A DNA stretch of 41,872 nt from Candidatus Polarisedimenticola svalbardensis (GCA_014764515.1 JACXWD010000012.1:1-41872), one strand, 5' to 3'; positions 17,074 to 25,991 are shown, numbered from the stretch's first letter. Notes: generated by a model from the sequence alone, not told the origin. Program-made: numbers and translations.

Positions 17074-17970
17074 CTAACTGGTCACCGGCGGGCTGCTGCT
17101 CCGCAGCCTGCGCCGCGGCAGGTGGTAGATCGCCCGCACCAGCGGTTTGCGCAGACGCATGAGCACATGGATCAATCGCATCCGGAAGCGGCTGCCGGCG
17201 GACGGCGATGCTGTCGGAGACTCCTGCCCCATGTAGCGCACATGTTCCATTCCAGAGAGTGAATGTTCATAGACCGCCCGGATCTTGTGGTAGCTGTTGT
17301 CGAAAAGAAAGGTCTTCTTGCCTGTCATGGCCGCCACGATTCCGACATGCATGCGGTCCGTGTGGACCTCGGCGAACCTGCTGACGGTATACAGCAACGG
17401 CCAGGAATCATGTTTGTCGCCGAACCGGGAGACATCGATTGTGGCAGGGGGCAGCGTTTTGCGGGCCGTCTCCGCATCGGTTCGGAAACAGACCAGCGTG
17501 CCGGTCCCGGGGTTGGCCGCCCAGGATCGATAATCACAGTGGAACGCCAGATCCTGGTCCAGCCTGAGGTTGTCCGGGAAGGTCATCACCTCGCGAGCCA
17601 TGGCGTGGCTGATCTTCTCACGGCTGTACACGGTAACGTTTGAAGGCAGCTCACCCAGGAAGGTCGCGACCTCGCTGCGGCCGGTATCGAAACTCGACGG
17701 CAGGATGATGATTTCCCGAAACCTGGGGATGTAATGCCGGCTTTCGCCAACCCGTCGTGTGGATACGCCGCCGAAACCACCGCAACCGTAAATCAGCAGC
17801 GTCTCGCCCTCGACATCCGCCGGATAGAGGAACTCCCGGGTCCTGATCCCGAGTTTCCGGAACAACCTGCGCCCGCCTTCGTGGATGAGGCCGTCACCTG
17901 CGTTCCCCGAGTTCAGGAGGACGTACACCTCCTTGCCCGAAAAGCGCTGCAGGTCCTGTTCGAGAGTCAT
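17074..17970 (-). CDS. Polysaccharide pyruvyl transferase family protein
   Basis: 298 residues from the ATG at 17970, with GGAGG upstream; the start overlaps the preceding gene's stop (ATGA). Family features are the N-terminal VYVLLNSGNAGDGLIHEGG, YGCGGFGGVSTRR, IIILPSSFDTG, VYSREKISHAMA, FPDNLRLDQDLAFHC, and the late sugar-nucleotide-site-like region VHTDRMHVGIVAAMTGKKTFLFDNSYHKIRA. Such enzymes add a ketal-linked pyruvate from PEP to extracellular or cell-wall glycans (CsaB, WcaK, exopolysaccharide types). The C-terminus is a basic Arg-rich tail. It sits in a minus-strand cluster with a MurG-like glycosyltransferase, pointing to modification of a surface glycan. Confidence 0.85.
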   Translation of the reverse strand: MTLEQDLQRFSGKEVYVLLNSGNAGDGLIHEGGRRLFRKLGIRTREFLYPADVEGETLLIYGCGGFGGVSTRRVGESRHYIPRFREIIILPSSFDTGRSEVATFLGELPSNVTVYSREKISHAMAREVMTFPDNLRLDQDLAFHCDYRSWAANPGTGTLVCFRTDAETARKTLPPATIDVSRFGDKHDSWPLLYTVSRFAEVHTDRMHVGIVAAMTGKKTFLFDNSYHKIRAVYEHSLSGMEHVRYMGQESPTASPSAGSRFRMRLIHVLMRLRKPLVRAIYHLPRRRLRSSSPPVTS

Positions 17971-19034
17971 GTCGGGCGGCCTCCGGTCTGCAGCAGCGAG
18001 CCGAGTTGATCCAGCGCCTCGCCCATACCATTTCCGAGCCCAAGCGATTGTATCCCCTTCCGCAGGCCGGCAATCCGAAGGTCGGTCAATTCTTCCCGAA
18101 CCGTGACGGCCAGCGACCCGGGATGTGCTGCGAGGCACAGCCCTTGACGGACATAGGCGGCGATCCGGGCCGGCTGATCCGGACCGATGGGAGCCGCAAC
18201 CGCCGGAACACCCAGGGCAGCCGCCTGGCCCAGCAGATCGCCGCCGCTGATCACGGCGAATCGGGCGCCGGCCAGTACGTAAGCCAGTTCGGCCCCCTCG
18301 ATGCGGGGCACGATCCGGAGGCCGGGCAGGGTCGCAAGAGTTCCGGTGTAGGACGGGCCCATGACCATGATCCCCGGGAGACCGGTGCGGCTTGCTATCT
18401 CCGATGCCGCCTCGGCAAACAGCTCGGCGCTGTTTCGCCGGTCAACCGGGGTGGCGCCGCCCCCGGCGCAACAGAAGAAGTAACCGGTCTCCGGCATCGG
18501 GAAAGCAGGAGGCCTCGGGTCGGGGAAGACCGGCCCCAGGAACGTCACCCGGGGCCTGCCGAAAAGTCGCAACTTGAACCGCTCCAGCCCGGTCAAGCCG
18601 CCATCCACGAATTCCGGCTGGACGATCCAGTGCAGATCACAGTGCCGCATGCGGCCTGGCTTGAATCCGCGCCTCCTCTTGCGGCGATGCTGGCTGATGA
18701 ACACTGTGGCCGATCCCCGGCGATCGGCATGACGCATCTGGGCGACCCGCCCGGAACAGTCGAACACGACCACGTCCGGATCGAACAGGTCGACGAAGCG
18801 GTTGACCTCCCGGATGTGGTGGGTCGGCGAACTCTCGGTCACATCTACCGCAAAAGGGTTCTGGGACAGGTACGGAGCCTGGCGGCTGAGGACGAACCGT
18901 ATCTCCGCCCCGGCCCAGCGCCCACGGACACCGCGAGCCAGGTGCAGGGATCGCATGTACTCACCGGTTCCGCCCGGACCGGAAACCGGTACGAACATCA
19001 CACGGGGAGCGAGTTGTTCTTCTTCCCGGTCCAT
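17967..19034 (-). CDS. MurG-like GT-B glycosyltransferase
   Basis: About 355 residues from the ATG at 19034; a GTG two codons earlier (19040) is also possible, and neither has a clear SD. The N-domain opens with VMFVPVSGPGGTGEYMRSLHLARG, a MurG/UgtP-style donor loop. The C-domain has GYFFCCAGGGATPVD, IMVMGPSYTG, and the late AELAYVLAGARFAVISGGDLLGQAAALGVPAVAAPIGPDQ, which matches the nucleotide-sugar binding part of GT28. A basic patch (QHRRKRRRGFKPGRMR) could contact lipid or membrane. It is coupled by ATGA overlap to the pyruvyl transferase gene, so the two probably act on the same glycan. Donor and acceptor are unknown. Confidence 0.8.
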   Translation of the reverse strand: MDREEEQLAPRVMFVPVSGPGGTGEYMRSLHLARGVRGRWAGAEIRFVLSRQAPYLSQNPFAVDVTESSPTHHIREVNRFVDLFDPDVVVFDCSGRVAQMRHADRRGSATVFISQHRRKRRRGFKPGRMRHCDLHWIVQPEFVDGGLTGLERFKLRLFGRPRVTFLGPVFPDPRPPAFPMPETGYFFCCAGGGATPVDRRNSAELFAEAASEIASRTGLPGIMVMGPSYTGTLATLPGLRIVPRIEGAELAYVLAGARFAVISGGDLLGQAAALGVPAVAAPIGPDQPARIAAYVRQGLCLAAHPGSLAVTVREELTDLRIAGLRKGIQSLGLGNGMGEALDQLGSLLQTGGRPT

Positions 19035-19061
19035 GGTCACGGGAAGGAAAGTATCATAGCT

Positions 19062-19286
19062 TCATCGTTTGCCGGCCTCGAGAGCCTCTTTCATCTCCCG
19101 CAACTGCATGGCGACAACGAACAACAGGGCGATAGCAGCCAGTTCCAGAAGCCGGGACGGCTGTACCAACCCCCTGAGGACCGTCATGCTCATGACATTG
19201 GCTGCCTTCTCTCCCATCGCCACCACCGCCATCAACAGCGCCCCGAAGAACAGGACCCGACTTGCCAGGCTGATCAATTGATTCAT
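19062..19286 (-). CDS. Small two-helix membrane protein
   Basis: 74 residues from the ATG at 19286, chosen because GAGGAGGAAG lies directly upstream. Two hydrophobic segments (VLFFGALLMAVVAMG and LLELAAIALLFVVAMQL) are joined by a short loop, and the C-terminus is a charged helix (REMKEALEAGKR). No family is recognised. It lies 13 nt after the lipoprotein gene and 27 nt before the glycosyltransferase, so it is probably part of the same transcript. Confidence 0.65.
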   Translation of the reverse strand: MNQLISLASRVLFFGALLMAVVAMGEKAANVMSMTVLRGLVQPSRLLELAAIALLFVVAMQLREMKEALEAGKR

Positions 19287-19299
19287 GGCTTCCTCCTCT

Positions 19300-19596
19300 T
19301 CACTGTCTGGCAATGGCCCGCGACGAGGTCAGCAGCGAGCGGGTTTTGTTGTCGAACACCACCAGATAGATCTCGCCAGCTTCGTTCTCGAACCAGAGCT
19401 GAAAGACATCCGGGAACTTGGAGCTGTTGCTGACTGCCGCCAGACTCCCCCATTCCGCCGGGATCGTCCTGGTGTCGGGCAGTTGCAGGACCAGCAGGCT
19501 GTCGGTCTCGTCCAGGTTGCTGCCGGGAAGCGGTGCACAGCCGGCCAGTGCCGCCATCAGCGCAACAACAGCGAGGAACACCATAGATCGCTTCAT
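19300..19596 (-). CDS. Small lipoprotein of unknown function
   Basis: 98 residues from the ATG at 19596, preceded by GGAAAGGAGGGAG, a strong SD. A type II signal peptide (MKRSMVFLAVVALMAALAGC) has the lipobox LAGC, so the mature N-terminal Cys would be lipidated. The mature part (about 78 residues) has strand-like segments (LLVLQLPD, FQLWFENEAGEIYLVVFDNKTRSLL) suggesting a small beta fold. No known family. It is first in the minus-strand cluster that includes the small membrane protein, glycosyltransferase and pyruvyl transferase. Confidence 0.7.
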   Translation of the reverse strand: MKRSMVFLAVVALMAALAGCAPLPGSNLDETDSLLVLQLPDTRTIPAEWGSLAAVSNSSKFPDVFQLWFENEAGEIYLVVFDNKTRSLLTSSRAIARQ

Positions 19597-19923
19597 ACTT
19601 CTCCCTCCTTTCCCGCCTGCCGGAGCAGGGGGTGACGTTAGGGCAAGCGGAACGACCCATGGTGGCTGACGTGTTGACATACCGTGTGGCCGTCCGGTCG
19701 CCGGACCGGGTGCTGATACCAAATAATCCTACCATCCGGCCGGTTGTGGCGCAGCGAACGGCGCCTGTTCACGTGGACTAACTGGAGATGATCATTCCGC
19801 CCGTCGGTAAAAACAGTAGTAACTTTTATAAGTATCAGGCGGCTCTCCTTGTTTTCCCGGGCTTTCGCCAACCTCGTCGGGTACCCTATCGGACAGGGTC
19901 CTGTGCGATGAGGGAACTTCATT
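19597..19923. other. Divergent intergenic region between the lipoprotein and DegP-like protease genes
   Basis: 327 bp with no convincing coding frame. It holds a short perfect hairpin GTCCGG-TCG-CCGGAC (19692-19706), a TTGACA (19674-19679) with no good -10 at the right distance, and an AT-rich TTTATAAGTATC stretch (19825-19836) that could be the -10 region of the protease gene. The protease's SD (GAGGGAA) lies at the right end. Confidence 0.5.
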
Positions 19924-21393
19924 TTGAGACGACTATCGATCTGCCTGTTCGTTTTTTGCAGTCTGGCCGCACTCCTGGCCCCTGCCCTCGGTTCCGATGA
20001 GCAACTCCTGGAGCGCTCGGTGGTGCGGATCGTAAACTATGCCCAGAGGGGCACCTGGTACACACCGTGGGACCTTTCCGGAGTGGGTGAATCTTCCGGC
20101 ACCGGGTTCGCAATCGGCAACGGTCTGGTCATGACCAACGCCCACGTGGTCAGTGACTCCCGCTATCTGCTCATTTTTGTTTACAACGACCCGGAACCCC
20201 GGCAGGCGGAAGTGGTGCATATCGCACACGACGCCGATCTGGCTCTGATCCGCCCGGTAAAGCGCGGCGCCCTGGACGATCTGCCGGCCCTGGAATTCGG
20301 AGGCATGCCGGCCCTGCGCACCACGGTGGACACCCTGGGCTATCCCGCCGGCGGCATGCGGTTGTCCTCGACGCGGGGCGTCGTTTCCCGGATCGAGGAA
20401 CAGCTCTACGTCCACTCGGGCAAGGACCTCCATCTCACGGTGCAGACCGACGCCGCCATCAACCCTGGAAACAGCGGTGGTCCCGTGGTTCAGGACGGCA
20501 AGGTGGTCGGTGTAGCCTTCCAGGGGAACGCCGGCCTGGAAAACACAGGGTTCTTTATCCCGATGGAAGTGATCCAGCGCTTCCTGAACGATGTTCAGGA
20601 CGGCCGGTACGACGGATACCCGGAGCTGGGTGCGGAGACCTCCGGGCTGGAAAACGTGGCCGCCCGGGCCCAGGCCGGAATGAAAACGGACGAAACCGGT
20701 GTAAGGGTGGACTCGGTTTACCGGGGCAGCAGTGCGGAAAACGGGCTGGAGGCAGGAGACGTCATCCTGGAGGTGGAGAACAGGACCGTGGCCAATGACG
20801 GCACGGTGGACGACGGCGGCGGCAGGATCTCCTACGGTCTCCTGGTGGACCGCAAACAGATCGGCGAGTCGGTGCCGATCCGGCTCCTGAGGGACGGCCG
20901 GCGGATCGAGGTGGACGTTCCCCTGACCAGCTTCCCCATGGGGGACGCCCACGGCCATGCCTACGACCGCCTGCCCCGCTACTACATTTACGGTGGACTG
21001 GTATTCGTTCCATTGAACCTCGAGATGCTCAAAACCTTCGGAGGTGACTGGCACGTGAAGGCCGACAAGGAAATCGTTTACGAGTTTCTGGTCCGGCCGA
21101 TGATCCAGCCGGAACTGATCCAGCAGGAGCGGGTGGTCCTGCTGCGCCGGCTCAAGCATCCGGTGAACTCGGACATGGCTTTCTACCGGAACCAGGTGGT
21201 GGAGAAGGTGAACGGCAAGACCATCACATGCCTGGAGGATCTGGTGGAAACTCTCGAGAATCACCAGGGCGACTTCCACCTGATCGAATTTTCCAACCGG
21301 CGCCGGATCGGCGTGATCAACCGCCTTGATGCAGACGCCGCACACCGTGAAATACTTGGACGGTACGGCATTCAGGAGGATCGCAACCTGTGA
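19924..21393 (+). CDS. DegP/HtrA-like exported serine protease with PDZ domain(s)
   Basis: 489 residues from a TTG at 19924 with GAGGGAA upstream; a signal peptide (LSICLFVFCSLAALLAPALG) predicts export. The trypsin-like domain has an intact triad: His74 in TNAHVV, Asp105 in DADLALI and Ser184 in NPGNSGGPV. A PDZ domain follows (about 255-330: GVRVDSVYRGSSAENGLEAGDVILEVENRTV). The rest (about 335-489) resembles the C-terminal part of plant/bacterial Deg proteases with a second, degenerate PDZ (YRNQVVEKVNGKTITCLEDLVETLENH). It would degrade or process envelope proteins. The last codons overlap the start of the next gene (GTGA), so the two are made together. Confidence 0.92.
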   Translation: MRRLSICLFVFCSLAALLAPALGSDEQLLERSVVRIVNYAQRGTWYTPWDLSGVGESSGTGFAIGNGLVMTNAHVVSDSRYLLIFVYNDPEPRQAEVVHIAHDADLALIRPVKRGALDDLPALEFGGMPALRTTVDTLGYPAGGMRLSSTRGVVSRIEEQLYVHSGKDLHLTVQTDAAINPGNSGGPVVQDGKVVGVAFQGNAGLENTGFFIPMEVIQRFLNDVQDGRYDGYPELGAETSGLENVAARAQAGMKTDETGVRVDSVYRGSSAENGLEAGDVILEVENRTVANDGTVDDGGGRISYGLLVDRKQIGESVPIRLLRDGRRIEVDVPLTSFPMGDAHGHAYDRLPRYYIYGGLVFVPLNLEMLKTFGGDWHVKADKEIVYEFLVRPMIQPELIQQERVVLLRRLKHPVNSDMAFYRNQVVEKVNGKTITCLEDLVETLENHQGDFHLIEFSNRRRIGVINRLDADAAHREILGRYGIQEDRNL

Positions 21394-22922
21394 AGATCCT
21401 GGGAACGATTATCCTCGCACTGGTCCTTTGGATGCCGGCGTATTCTGCGGAAGAAGCTGCACCCACGCCCGGCGAACCGGACGCCGATCGCTACGCCAGA
21501 AGCGTCGTCGGACTGGAAGTGACCTACCAGATGTGGGACGAGGACAGGCCGTGGGCCAAGACAACCCCTCAAAGCCGCAGTGGCTCCGCAGTACTGCTGG
21601 AAGGGTCTTACCTGCTCACCGACGCCCAGATGGTGGATCACGCCACCTTGATCCAGTTGGCTACATTCGGACGGACCCGGCCGGTGGAGCCGCGGATCGT
21701 GGCAATCGACACCGAGGTAAACCTGGCGTTGTTGCAGGTCGATGACCCTGGCGCCCTGGAAGGCCTGGAGCCGATCGCCCTGGCCGAGTCGACCCCTACA
21801 ACCGGCACCCTTATGATGGCCCGATGGCGGCGCCAGCAACTGGAAATGGCCGCCGCGAGGATCACCCGGTTCGAGGTCCGTCGCGGATGGGGTGGAGGGG
21901 TGGAGCATGCATTCCTCTACATGCGCACCGACATGGCCGGCGGAGGCTGGGGTGAGCCGGTGTTCGAAAACGGAGCCCTGGCCGGCGTCACCGTGTCCCA
22001 GTCCGAAATGTTGGGCCGGGCCGTGCCGGTGGAGATCCTGCGAGGTTTTATCGAACGGGCCAAGGCGCCGGGACCTTATATCGGCTTCCCCGCCCTGGGT
22101 GTCATGTGGCAGACCAACAGCGACCCTGCCGTCGCCAGTCTGCTGGGACAGGAAGGAGAGCCTCGGGGCATCCTGATCCGGCAGGTTCCCTGGGGAACCT
22201 CGGCATGCGGTGTTCTGAAGCCGAGGGATCTCCTGCTGGAACTGGACGGCCAGACCCTGGACGCCGAAGGCTATTACCACCATCCTCGATTCGGGCGGCT
22301 GCGATTCGGCCAGCACCTGGCGGAAAACTACCAGCTGGGCGACCAGATCCAGGTTCGGGTTTTACGGGACCGGCAGGAGCAGGAGCTGAGCATGACCCTC
22401 AGGGGGTATCCATCGGCTCTGGACCTGATCCCGTACCATCGCACCGGCCAGCCGTCCTACGTCATCGCAGGCGGACTGGTCATTCGGGAACTGGACGTAC
22501 CGTACCTGCGGACCTGGGGGAAGGACTGGGACAAGAACGGACCGATCGGACTGCTGCACTACTTCTCGGTTTCCCGCGAGGGCCAGGCGCCGGACAGCCG
22601 CAGAAAGATCATCCTCATGATGATCCTGCCGTCGGCCTATAACGCCGGTTACCAGTATTCACGGGACGACGTCATCGACAGCATCAACGGCCGTCCGGTA
22701 GACAGCATCACTGACGTGGTCGCTGCGTTCAATGAACCGATGGACGGGTTCCATGTTCTCGAACTGTCGCCGGGATCGAGCCGGCGGCAGATCGTTCTGG
22801 ATGCCGCGGCCTTCGATTCCGCAACCGAGGCGATCCTCGAGGAGTACGGCATCCCTGCAGCCCTGCACATTTCGGAACAGCCTCCAGCCGATGGCGATGG
22901 AGACTGCCCCGGAGATTTCTAG
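21390..22922 (+). CDS. DegP-like pseudoprotease, catalytic triad lost, paired with the upstream protease
   Basis: 510 residues from a GTG at 21390 with AGGAGGA upstream, overlapping the previous stop by 4 nt. A signal peptide (MKILGTIILALVLWMPAYSA) predicts export. The layout matches its neighbour: trypsin-like domain, PDZ (ILIRQVPWGTSACGVLKPRDLLLELDG), then the same Deg-type C-terminal part (YVIAGGLVIRELDVPYLRTWGKDW; YSRDDVIDSINGRPVDSITDVVAAFNEP). All three catalytic positions differ: His is Gln80 (TDAQMV), Asp is Asn111 (TEVNLALL), and the GNSGG loop is GGGWGEPV with Trp187 where Ser is expected. The frame is uninterrupted over 1.5 kb, so it is kept as a non-enzymatic partner rather than a decaying gene. 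Confidence 0.88.
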   Translation: MKILGTIILALVLWMPAYSAEEAAPTPGEPDADRYARSVVGLEVTYQMWDEDRPWAKTTPQSRSGSAVLLEGSYLLTDAQMVDHATLIQLATFGRTRPVEPRIVAIDTEVNLALLQVDDPGALEGLEPIALAESTPTTGTLMMARWRRQQLEMAAARITRFEVRRGWGGGVEHAFLYMRTDMAGGGWGEPVFENGALAGVTVSQSEMLGRAVPVEILRGFIERAKAPGPYIGFPALGVMWQTNSDPAVASLLGQEGEPRGILIRQVPWGTSACGVLKPRDLLLELDGQTLDAEGYYHHPRFGRLRFGQHLAENYQLGDQIQVRVLRDRQEQELSMTLRGYPSALDLIPYHRTGQPSYVIAGGLVIRELDVPYLRTWGKDWDKNGPIGLLHYFSVSREGQAPDSRRKIILMMILPSAYNAGYQYSRDDVIDSINGRPVDSITDVVAAFNEPMDGFHVLELSPGSSRRQIVLDAAAFDSATEAILEEYGIPAALHISEQPPADGDGDCPGDF

Positions 22923-23569
22923 TCGGCGCTTATGTCACCACTGCCGTGAACTTCCTTGTGAACTTCGGCGCTGCCGCGATGCCTGATGTCGCCGCTCCCC
23001 AGAACGCTGAGCTCCAGTGTGCCGGAAGCCTGGATATCGATATCGCCGCTTCCCTTGACCGTGGCCTCACCATGAACCGCGTCCAGCCCGAACAGCTTGA
23101 TGTCGCCGGAACCCAGGACATCCACTTCCACCCGCTCCACCGAGCCGGTCACTTCGATATCGCCCGAACCTTTGACCATCGCCTTGAAGAGGTCGCCGGA
23201 GACTCCCTCGGCCACGATGTCGCCGGAGCCGATCACCGCAACGGAGCGCAGTTCCGGTACGGTCAATGTCACGTGGATCCCTTTGCGTGTGGAGAATGAC
23301 TTTTCCGAACCGATTTCCAGGATGCCGTTCACCACCTCGGTAGTCAGCAACGGCAGGATGTTGTCCTCCGCCTCCACCGACAGGGAGGTTGGGCCGCCGA
23401 CAGTGATGGTGACATCCGGCGATCCCATCAGGCTGACGCCGTGAAAATCCCCCACCGACCGTTCTTCAATCCGTAAGTTACCCGATCCCTTGACCGATCC
23501 TGCCGCCGCCGCCCCGACTGTCAGCAGCAGCACCAGAATAAATACCCACAAAATCCGACTGTTCTTCAT
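22919..23569 (-). CDS. Exported head-GIN-domain (DUF2807) protein
   Basis: 216 residues from the ATG at 23569 with GGAGGAG upstream. A signal peptide (ILWVFILVLLLTVGAAAAG) is followed by the DUF2807 pattern: SGNLRIEERSVGDFHGVSLMGSPDVTI, then a ladder of beta turns with the motif GSGDI at six or so regular places (VIGSGDIVAEG, VKGSGDIEVTG, VLGSGDIKLFG, VKGSGDIDIQA, VLGSGDIRHRG, VHGSGDISAD). These form a right-handed beta-helix-like 'head' in the family; function is unknown. Its 3' end overlaps the convergent pseudoprotease gene by 4 nt. Confidence 0.9.
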   Translation of the reverse strand: MKNSRILWVFILVLLLTVGAAAAGSVKGSGNLRIEERSVGDFHGVSLMGSPDVTITVGGPTSLSVEAEDNILPLLTTEVVNGILEIGSEKSFSTRKGIHVTLTVPELRSVAVIGSGDIVAEGVSGDLFKAMVKGSGDIEVTGSVERVEVDVLGSGDIKLFGLDAVHGEATVKGSGDIDIQASGTLELSVLGSGDIRHRGSAEVHKEVHGSGDISAD

Positions 23570-23590
23570 GCCCGGTCTCCTCCGTTTTGC

Positions 23591-23611
23591 CGGGATGGCG
23601 TTCCCATCCCG
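23591..23611. promoter_or_regulatory. 8-bp perfect inverted repeat in a divergent promoter region
   Basis: CGGGATGG-CGTTC-CCATCCCG lies between the divergent GIN-domain gene (start 23569) and lemA (start 23673). It could be an operator shared by both or a leader hairpin. No repressor is nearby to pair it with. Confidence 0.35.
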
Positions 23612-23672
23612 TCAAGAGGGATAACGCAGAGCCAGGGGCTTTGGTTTAGCCGATTTGGGATATTATCCGGGG

Positions 23673-24242
23673 ATGAACATGACGCTACTCATCACCGCAG
23701 CCATCCTCATCGCCGGAATCGCCCTCCTTTTCAACCGTCTTGTCGGTCTCAAGAACCGGGCCTCGTCCGCCTGGTCCGACATCGACGTCCAGCTCAAGCG
23801 CCGCCATGATCTGGTGGGGAGCCTGGTGGAGGTGGTCAAGGGGTATGCCGGCCACGAGCGGGAGACTCTCAACGAGATCACCGAGATGCGGGCCAGGGCC
23901 CAGGGGGTTTTGAAGGAAGGGACTCCCGGCGAGGCCGGCAAGGCCGAGAACAGCTTCGCCCACCGGATCGGGAAACTCTTCGTGGTGGTGGAGCAGTACC
24001 CCCAGCTCAAGGCGTCGGAGAATTTCCTCAGCCTGCATCATTCCCTGGTGGAAATCGAAGACCACCTCCAGAACGCCCGTCGCTATTACAACGCGGTGGT
24101 TCGGGACCTGAACACCCGGATCCAGTCGTTCCCCGATATGCTCATAGCCGGCCTGTTCCGTTTTCAGGAACGGGAGTTTTTCGAACTGGATTCTGAAGCC
24201 GAGGCGGCAGTCCCCCGTTTCGACCTGGAGCCTCCATCATGA
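23673..24242 (+). CDS. lemA: LemA family protein
   Basis: 189 residues from the ATG at 23673; a second ATG two codons on (23679) has better spacing from CCGGGG. An N-terminal hydrophobic helix (LLITAAILIAGIALLF) anchors a four-helix-type domain with the LemA core: NRLVGLKNRASSAWSDIDVQLKRRHDLVGSLVEVVKGYAGHE, YPQLKASENF, and ARRYYNAVVRDLNTRIQSFPDMLIAGLF. LemA proteins are membrane-anchored and of unclear function, commonly paired with DUF2207 or TPM-domain partners, as here. The stop overlaps the start of the DUF2207 gene (ATGA). Confidence 0.93.
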   Translation: MNMTLLITAAILIAGIALLFNRLVGLKNRASSAWSDIDVQLKRRHDLVGSLVEVVKGYAGHERETLNEITEMRARAQGVLKEGTPGEAGKAENSFAHRIGKLFVVVEQYPQLKASENFLSLHHSLVEIEDHLQNARRYYNAVVRDLNTRIQSFPDMLIAGLFRFQEREFFELDSEAEAAVPRFDLEPPS

Positions 24243-25981
24243 AGAAGCTGCTGCTGATCTGTCTGATGCTGTGCGCCTTTCCCGCCCTGGCCGACAAGGG
24301 CGGTTACGTCATCGACCGCTTTGACGTCGACCTGGACGTCCGGCCCGATTCCGGCCTGATCGTCACCGAGCGTCTGGAAGTCCTGTTCTCCGAGCCCCGC
24401 CACGGCATTTACCGTTCCATCCCTGTGCGATTCACCGATCCCAAGGGGTTCCAGTACGCCATGAATTTCAAACTCATCGGCGTTACCGCCGACGACGGCA
24501 GCAAGTACGGCACCAAGGTCAGCAACCAGGGGGCGTACGTCAGCATCCGGATCGGCAGCCCGTCGTCCAAGGTCAGCGGAAAGGTGATCTACAACGTGCA
24601 GTACAGCATCTCCGACGCCCTGCGACATTTCGCCGAGCACGACGAACTGTACTGGAACGCCACCGGCACTGAATGGCAGGCCGGCATCAACCATACGTCG
24701 GCTACCGTCCATCTACCCGGCGCCGTGGAAGATAAGGATCTGCAGGCGGCCGGGTACACCGGCCGGTTCGGAAGCACCGAACGAGCGGTGACCATCCAGA
24801 CTCTCGACGCCGACACCATCCTGTTCACAGCCAACCGCCCGTTCCAGCCCCAGGAAGGGTTGACCGTTGCCGTAGGCTGGCCCCACGGTCTGGTGACCTT
24901 TCCCGGACCTGTAGCAAAGACGGCGAAGCTGTTCTCCAACAACCTGGCGTTGCTGGCGCCGTTCCTGGCCGGCGGCTGGCTGTGGCGGCGCTACCGTTCC
25001 CGGGGGAAGGATCCGGAAGGTCCAGGCTCGGTGGTGGTGCAGTATGAACCGCCCAAAGGGTTCAGGCCCGGCGAGATCGGCACCATCGTGGACGAGAAAG
25101 TCGATTTCCGGGACATCACCGCCACCATGATCGACCTTGCGGTCCGTGGCCACCTGATGATCGAGGTGGAGGAAAAGGAGATGCTGTTCGGTCTGCTGTC
25201 CAGCGAGGAGACGGTGTTCCAAAGGCTCCCCGGCAAAGGTGGAGATCATCTGCTGCCCTATGAGCAGACGATCCTCAGCGGCATTTTCCACGACGGAACC
25301 GACCGCATGAAGGCTTCGGACCTGGCCAACAAGTTCTACAAAACGATTCCGGCGGTGAACAAGGCGCTCTACAGCCGACTGACCGAACAGGGCCATTTTG
25401 CAGGCGACCCGTCCAAGGTCCGCACAAAATACGTCCTGGCTGGGCTTGGGGCCGGGATCGCCGTGTTCGGACTGGGCGCCCTGTGGGCAGCCAAGGGCGG
25501 CGGGATCATGCCGTACGGCATCTTCCCCTCCGCAATTGCCGGCATCGTCACCCTGGTCCTGTTCGCTTCGTTCTCCTCCGCCATGCCGAAACGGACCCGC
25601 AAAGGGGTGGAGGCCCAGGCCTGGGCCCTGGGGTTCGAAGAGTTTGCCGGCCGCGTGGAGAGCGAGAACCTGGAGATGGACCGCAAGCGCAACGTCTTTG
25701 AAACCCTGCTGCCGTACGCCATGGCCCTGGGTGTGGCGGAAAAATGGGCGAAGCAGTTCGAAGGCATATACGCCACCGGCGGTTCCCCGGGATGGTACGT
25801 CGGCGGCGGGCCCCACAACGCCGGCTTCTCCACCACCGCTTTCCACAACAGCCTCCAGACTTCCATGACCAGCGCGGCCCAGTCCATGCGAACCGCCCCC
25901 CGGTCGTCCGGCTCCAGCGGGAGCGGGGGCGGCGGCTTCTCAGGCGGCGGTGGCGGCGGCGGCGGTGGCGGTTCCTGGTAA
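24239..25981 (+). CDS. DUF2207 membrane protein, partner of LemA
   Basis: 580 residues, starting in a 4-nt ATGA overlap with lemA. A signal peptide (MKKLLLICLMLCAFPALA) precedes an extracytoplasmic DUF2207 domain (YVIDRFDVDLDVRPDSGLIVTERLEVLF, GIYRSIPVRF). A transmembrane helix lies near residue 240 (NNLALLAPFLAGGWLWRRY), a cytoplasmic region follows, two more helices lie around 400-445, and a final segment contains FEEFAGRVESENLEMDRKRN. The C-terminus is the typical Gly-rich tail GGGGFSGGGGGGGGGGSW. The family is widespread and uncharacterised; the LemA link is conserved in many bacteria, suggesting a membrane complex. Confidence 0.92.
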   Translation: MKKLLLICLMLCAFPALADKGGYVIDRFDVDLDVRPDSGLIVTERLEVLFSEPRHGIYRSIPVRFTDPKGFQYAMNFKLIGVTADDGSKYGTKVSNQGAYVSIRIGSPSSKVSGKVIYNVQYSISDALRHFAEHDELYWNATGTEWQAGINHTSATVHLPGAVEDKDLQAAGYTGRFGSTERAVTIQTLDADTILFTANRPFQPQEGLTVAVGWPHGLVTFPGPVAKTAKLFSNNLALLAPFLAGGWLWRRYRSRGKDPEGPGSVVVQYEPPKGFRPGEIGTIVDEKVDFRDITATMIDLAVRGHLMIEVEEKEMLFGLLSSEETVFQRLPGKGGDHLLPYEQTILSGIFHDGTDRMKASDLANKFYKTIPAVNKALYSRLTEQGHFAGDPSKVRTKYVLAGLGAGIAVFGLGALWAAKGGGIMPYGIFPSAIAGIVTLVLFASFSSAMPKRTRKGVEAQAWALGFEEFAGRVESENLEMDRKRNVFETLLPYAMALGVAEKWAKQFEGIYATGGSPGWYVGGGPHNAGFSTTAFHNSLQTSMTSAAQSMRTAPRSSGSSGSGGGGFSGGGGGGGGGGSW

Positions 25982-25991
25982 GGAAAAAAGA

